Assembly (NCBI GenBank): GCA_964458325.1
Contig: CAYWIM010000126.1
Coordinates: 1 to 9,191 of the forward strand
Reading direction: 5' to 3'
Source: JAGMXM01 sp964458325
GTDB lineage: Bacteria; Verrucomicrobiota; Verrucomicrobiia; Limisphaerales; UBA1319
DNA: 9,191 nucleotides
Positions 6,886 to 9,191 of the stretch are shown one piece after another. Position 1 is the first letter of the stretch. The number at the start of each line of letters is the position of its first letter. The notes beneath the pieces are model-generated. The model saw only the letters and a list, made by a program, of their open reading frames with translations. It had not been told where the DNA came from and ran no database searches. The position numbers were made by a program, and so were the translations under genes.

Positions 6886-7572
6886 CTAATCATTTTCGGC
6901 GAAACGGTATCCAACCTTGCGCACGGTCTCGAGGTAGGCGGCCGCGGTCCCCAGCTTCTCGCGCAGGCGGCGCATATGGGTGTCCACGGTGCGGGTGTCG
7001 ATCAGTTGATCGTATCCCCAGACCACCTGCAGGAGATGATCGCGGGATTGGACGCGGCCGCGCCGTTCCATGAGCAGGGCCAGGAGGTTGAACTCGGTGG
7101 CGGTGAGCTCGACCGGCCGGCTGCGCACGGTCACCGTGTGCCGGGCGATGTCCAGGACCAGGTCGCCGGCTTGGAAACGGCTGGGCGCGCCCGCCGGCGG
7201 CGCCGGCCGCTGCAGCAGCTTCTTGACGCGCAGCACAAGCTCGCGGGGGCTGAACGGCTTGGTCAGGTAATCGTCGGCGCCCATCTCCAGCCCCAGGACC
7301 CGGTCGACCTCGCCCGCCCGCGCGGTCAGCATCAGGATCGGCAGCCGGGCGGTGGCGGGGTCGCGCCGAAGCCGCTTGCAGATCTCGAGCCCGTCGATTT
7401 CGGGGAGCATGAGGTCGAGCACGATGGCGTCCGGCGATCGGGTGCGGACCTTGTCCAGCGCCTCGGAGCCGCTCTCGGCGGCGATCACTTCGAAGCCCGC
7501 CTGCCGCAGGTTGAACTCGAGGAGCTCGATGACGTCGGGCTCGTCGTCCACGACCAGGACTTTCGGTTTCAT
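6886..7572 (-). CDS. phoB: Phosphate-regulon response regulator PhoB (OmpR family)
   Basis: This 228-residue transcription factor has the standard two-domain layout. The receiver (1-120) shows the acidic pair D9/D10 in VLVVDDEPD, the phosphoacceptor D53 in AIVLDLMLPEIDG, T83 in MLTARAG and K105 in YLTKPFSPREL. A short Pro/Ala linker (about 123-130) leads to a winged-helix DNA-binding domain, with ELTATEFNLLALL, the recognition helix TRTVDTHMRRLR (193-204) and the closing wing VRKVGYRFAEND. Phosphorylated by PhoR, it would bind Pho boxes and recruit RNA polymerase to pstS and other phosphate-starvation genes. Its ATG overlaps the phoU stop by four bases (ATGA), and phoR follows after 36 bp, so phoU, phoB and phoR should form one transcript. 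No ribosome binding site is obvious before its ATG, which fits translational coupling to phoU. Length and motifs are normal for the family. The specific name relies on the pho context. Confidence 0.93.
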   Translation of the reverse strand: MKPKVLVVDDEPDVIELLEFNLRQAGFEVIAAESGSEALDKVRTRSPDAIVLDLMLPEIDGLEICKRLRRDPATARLPILMLTARAGEVDRVLGLEMGADDYLTKPFSPRELVLRVKKLLQRPAPPAGAPSRFQAGDLVLDIARHTVTVRSRPVELTATEFNLLALLMERRGRVQSRDHLLQVVWGYDQLIDTRTVDTHMRRLREKLGTAAAYLETVRKVGYRFAEND

Positions 7573-8264
7573 GATCCGGGCATGGGGGAAGCGGGCCTGG
7601 CGGCCGGGGATTTGGGCCCATGCCGGATGTCATGGCCTTCGTAAAGGAAGACGACTTCCTCGGCGATATTGGTGGCGTGGTCGGCAATTCGCTCGAGGCT
7701 CTTGGCCACCACCATCAGGTGAAGGCACCGGGTGATCGTCGAGGAATCCTCGATCATGTAGCTGACCAGCTCCCGATGCACCTGCTTGTTGAGGGCGTCG
7801 ACCTCGGCATCGCGCTCGATGGTCGCACGCGCGCGGGCGGTGTCTCCCTTGACAAACGAGTCCAGGGCGTCGCGGAGCATCTGCTCGGCCAGGCCGGCCA
7901 TCCGGGGGATGTCGAGCAGGGGCTTGATCGGATCGACGCGGTTCAGCTCGAGGGCGCGTTTGGCGATCTTGTCGGCTTCGTCGCCGACCCGCTCGAGGTT
8001 CTGGGTGACCTTCATGGCTACGGTCACAAGCCGGAGGTCGGAGGCGATCGGCGCCTTCAAGGCCAGCAGGTTGATGCACAGCTCGTCCAGCTCGATCTCG
8101 AAACGGTCGAGCACATCGTCCCGGCTTCGGACCTCGAGGGCGAGATCGTCGTTGCGATCGGTCAGCGCCTTGACCGCATCCACGACGTCGTTCTCCGCCA
8201 GGCTGGCCATCGTCAGGAGCTTTTCCCGAAGCTGAGCGAGGTCTTGATCGAAATGTCGTTGCAT
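7569..8264 (-). CDS. phoU: Phosphate signalling protein PhoU
   Basis: This 231-residue cytoplasmic helical protein links the Pst phosphate transporter to PhoR and keeps the regulon off when phosphate is plentiful. It begins MQRHFDQDLAQLREKLLTMA and shows two PhoU repeats, each with its metal-binding E/DxxxD-type motif: ERVGDEADKI (91-100) and ERIADHATNI (191-200). APIASDLRLV (about 71-80) and SYMIEDSSTI (168-177) are also family signatures. I chose the ATG at 8264..8262 because homologues start with this segment. The frame stays open to a TTG at 8357, but the extra 31 residues (SKPRWRNRVETQTTDEHEP and so on) look non-coding and would overlap the candidate promoter. The last 15 or so residues are Pro/Ala-rich. 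It is the first gene of a phoU-phoB-phoR operon and overlaps phoB by four bases. No ribosome binding site is visible. Confidence 0.93.
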   Translation of the reverse strand: MQRHFDQDLAQLREKLLTMASLAENDVVDAVKALTDRNDDLALEVRSRDDVLDRFEIELDELCINLLALKAPIASDLRLVTVAMKVTQNLERVGDEADKIAKRALELNRVDPIKPLLDIPRMAGLAEQMLRDALDSFVKGDTARARATIERDAEVDALNKQVHRELVSYMIEDSSTITRCLHLMVVAKSLERIADHATNIAEEVVFLYEGHDIRHGPKSPAARPASPMPGS

Positions 8265-8328
8265 GGAGGAAGCGGTATGCCGGGGGCGTGCGCCGGACGG
8301 TTCATGTTCGTCGGTTGTCTGTGTCTCC

Positions 8329-8357
8329 ACCCTATTTCGCCAACGCGGTTTTGACAA
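8329..8357 (-). promoter_or_regulatory. phoU: Candidate promoter of the phoU-phoB-phoR operon
   Basis: On the minus strand TTGTCA (8357..8352, five of six -35 matches) is followed after exactly 17 bp by TAGGGT (8334..8329, three of six -10 matches). Transcription would begin near 8322, giving a leader of about 58 bases before the phoU ATG. The -35 sits in ATTGTCAAAAC, which also resembles one Pho-box half (CTGTCAT), so PhoB control is possible but not shown. Confidence 0.4.
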
Positions 8358-8403
8358 TGTGCTTTTCGGCGCCTCCTATCGAGCCGGAAGGCGCCAGCGA
8401 TTC

Positions 8404-8437
8404 AGGCTTACAGTGCCGGAGCCAGGTTACAATCCGG
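8404..8437 (+). repeat. Imperfect direct repeat with TTACA core in the phoU/pstS region
   Basis: CAGGCTTACAGTGCCGG (8403-8419) recurs as CAGGTTACAATCCGG (8423-8437), the same string with two single-base gaps and one mismatch. The TTACA cores are 19 bp apart (8408 and 8427), close to two helical turns. A third TTACGA lies at 8455. The second copy contains TACAAT, five of six matches to a -10 element. It might be a regulator site or part of a promoter; the owner is unknown. Confidence 0.35.
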
Positions 8438-8511
8438 TGACGGGAAGGTGCCGATTACGAAAAACAACGCGCGCGTCCGCCGAGCTCCAGCAGGAGGGAG
8501 GCATCGGGAAA

Positions 8512-8555
8512 ACGTTGCACAACCGTAACATGCCGGTCACCGAGCCGACACAAAC
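8512..8555 (+). promoter_or_regulatory. Candidate Pho box: four 11-bp phased units upstream of pstS
   Basis: Reading in 11-base steps from 8512 gives acGTTGCacaa, ccGTAACatgc, cgGTCACcgag and ccGACACaaac. The five-base cores at 8514, 8525, 8536 and 8547 are exactly 11 bp apart, which is the spacing of PhoB-binding units (CTGTCAT plus four bases). Against that seven-base consensus the units match in about two, four, five and four positions. The site ends 20 bp before the pstS ATG, and phoB lies in the window. The consensus is from enterobacteria, so mismatches are expected in another phylum. Binding is inferred. Confidence 0.45.
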
Positions 8556-8561
8556 GTCGGC
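8544..8561 (+). promoter_or_regulatory. Small stem-loop just before the pstS start
   Basis: GCCGAC (8544-8549) and GTCGGC (8556-8561) are perfect inverted repeats around the loop ACAAAC, ending 14 bases before the pstS ATG. In RNA this is a six-pair stem in the leader; in DNA it could be an operator half-site pair. It overlaps the last candidate Pho-box unit, so both readings may not be true. Confidence 0.3.
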
Positions 8562-8575
8562 GAGACTGAATCCCG

Positions 8576-9191
8576 ATGCAAAACCAACACTCGAGGATCA
8601 AGACGGCGGCCGGAGGCCGGGTGGAGGCGGCCGGCTCGCGGGCTATTCAAACGCTGGCGCTGACGGTTCTGGCCCTGGGCCTGGCTGGCTGCCAGCCTGG
8701 CACGGGCACGAGCTCTTCAACCCGGAAGACCGTGATTCAAAACACGGGCTCGGACACGATGGTGAACCTGGCGGCGGCGTGGGCGGAGGAGTACTCGAAG
8801 GTGGAGAGCGCGGTCTCCGTCGAGGTATCGGGCGGGGGCACCGGTCTGGGGATTGCCGGGCTGATCAACGGGAGCTGCGACCTCGCCAACTGCAGCCGCC
8901 ATTTCGAGCCCAAGGAGAACGAAGAGCTCCGCGCTAAGACCGGAACCGAAGCCAAGGAATACACGGTCGGATACGACGCCTTATCGATCTTCGTGCACCG
9001 GGCCAATCCGCTCAATGAGATTTCCCTCGAGGAGCTGGCCGAGATCTACCGGGCCGATGGCCGCATCCAGCGATGGTCGGACCTGAGCGTCTCGATCCCC
9101 GGCGCCAAGGGGGACGAGATCATCCGGGTCAGCCGCCAGAACAACTCCGGCACCTACCAGTATTTCAAGGAGGCGGTCGTGGGCAAGGATC
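8576..9191 (+). CDS. pstS: Phosphate ABC transporter substrate-binding lipoprotein PstS, partial (N-terminal)
   Basis: The first 205 codons of this gene are in the window and it continues past the edge. The product captures inorganic phosphate outside the cytoplasmic membrane and delivers it to the PstCAB importer. Residues about 24-39 form a lipoprotein signal (TLALTVLALGLAGC); the lipobox LAGC puts the lipidated Cys at residue 39. The mature part starts with QNTGSDTMVNLAAAWAEEY, then VEVSGGGTGLGIAGLINGSC and DLANCSRHFEPKE, the phosphate-binding loops of the PBP-like family, followed by YDALSIFVHRANPLNEIS, LEELAEIYRADGRIQRWSDL and VSRQNNSGTYQYFKE, another ligand-binding stretch. The ATG at 8576 is the only sensible start, since an in-frame TGA lies at 8567-8569. 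The N-terminus before the hydrophobic core is long (about 23 residues) and basic. The gene is divergent from phoU, and pstC, pstA and pstB are expected downstream but not seen. Control by PhoB is likely from the phased repeats upstream. Confidence 0.93.
   Translation, partial: MQNQHSRIKTAAGGRVEAAGSRAIQTLALTVLALGLAGCQPGTGTSSSTRKTVIQNTGSDTMVNLAAAWAEEYSKVESAVSVEVSGGGTGLGIAGLINGSCDLANCSRHFEPKENEELRAKTGTEAKEYTVGYDALSIFVHRANPLNEISLEELAEIYRADGRIQRWSDLSVSIPGAKGDEIIRVSRQNNSGTYQYFKEAVVGKD

Larger units (their letters stand above)
8265..8575. other. Divergent phoU/pstS intergenic regulatory region
   Basis: This 311-bp stretch separates two divergent phosphate genes and should hold both promoters. It contains a candidate phoU promoter (8329-8357), imperfect direct repeats built on TTACA (8404-8437), a purine-rich AGGAGGGAGG (8492-8501) with no start codon at suitable distance, four 11-bp phased repeat units (8512-8555) and a small stem-loop (8544-8561) just before pstS. 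Open frames crossing it have no family-like translation. Confidence 0.65.

Noticed and set aside
5851..7644. A 597-codon plus-strand open frame opposite phoR and phoB
   Set aside because: It crosses two well-recognised genes on the other strand, and its translation has no family-like motif. It is explained by codon bias of the two pho genes.
8265..8357. N-terminal extension of PhoU to a TTG start at 8357
   Set aside because: The 31 extra residues do not resemble PhoU N-termini, and the TTG coincides with the -35 hexamer of the best phoU promoter candidate.
8492..8532. AGGAGGGAGG, a very strong Shine-Dalgarno match, as the start signal of a leader peptide
   Set aside because: No start codon lies 5-12 bases downstream. 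The nearest candidates (TTG at 8515, ATG at 8530) are too far away and open a Pro/Gly-rich frame that runs out of frame through pstS.
8605..8634. Direct repeat GGCGGCCGG (8605-8613 and 8626-8634) as a recombination or regulatory site
   Set aside because: It lies inside the pstS signal-peptide region, is spaced by a multiple of three and is explained by repeated Ala-Ala-Gly codons in GC-rich DNA.
8263..8937. Plus-strand open frame across the phoU/pstS region and into pstS
   Set aside because: It is out of frame with the clearly recognisable PstS sequence from 8576 onward, and its translation is Gly/Arg-rich without motifs.
1..9191. CRISPR arrays, tRNA or rRNA genes, transposases, integrases or defence-system genes
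   Set aside because: I saw no regularly spaced repeats, no RNA-gene signatures and no recognisable mobile-element or defence proteins beyond the two toxin-antitoxin loci.

Overview
The window is GC-rich bacterial DNA, except for a more AT-rich first 300 bases. No taxonomic marker is present. Three things suggest, by inference only, a member of the Planctomycetes-Verrucomicrobia-Chlamydiae group or a similar environmental lineage, perhaps a metagenomic contig: a large secreted glycosidase with a jelly-roll module of a kind I associate with that group, small PIN/ribbon-helix-helix toxin-antitoxin genes, and weak or absent Shine-Dalgarno sequences.

Left part (1-1925), accessory DNA. A VapB-like antitoxin gene runs off the left edge on the minus strand. 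A complete toxin-antitoxin pair follows on the plus strand: a PIN-domain RNase (388-816), then a ribbon-helix-helix antitoxin (820-1068) whose ribosome binding site overlaps the toxin stop codon. Next is about 850 bp with no intact gene. It holds what looks like a 5'-truncated alpha/beta-hydrolase (esterase-like) remnant on the minus strand (about 1222-1680) and the promoter region of the next gene.

Middle (1926-5603). One very large gene encodes an exported, multi-domain glycoside hydrolase-like protein of about 1,225 residues. It has a signal peptide, a jelly-roll module, a beta-rich region, a GH101/DUF5696-type barrel with a visible candidate Asp/Glu catalytic pair, and a C-terminal Ig-like region. 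Its substrate is unknown.

Right part (5662-9191), phosphate-starvation control. phoU, phoB and phoR lie in that order on the minus strand, with phoU and phoB overlapping by four bases (ATGA) and 36 bp between phoB and phoR. pstS, encoding a lipoprotein phosphate-binding protein, is transcribed divergently from phoU and runs off the right edge. The 311-bp phoU/pstS intergenic region carries a candidate Pho box of 11-bp phased repeats just before pstS and a reasonable promoter for phoU. PstS would capture phosphate for a Pst transporter presumably encoded beyond the window; PhoU would relay transporter status to the PhoR kinase, which phosphorylates PhoB, which would act on the shared intergenic region.

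I found no clearly new multi-gene system. The most notable items are the uncharacterised secreted glycosidase, a cysteine cluster in the PAS region of PhoR, the phased repeats before pstS, and the toxin-first toxin-antitoxin pair.
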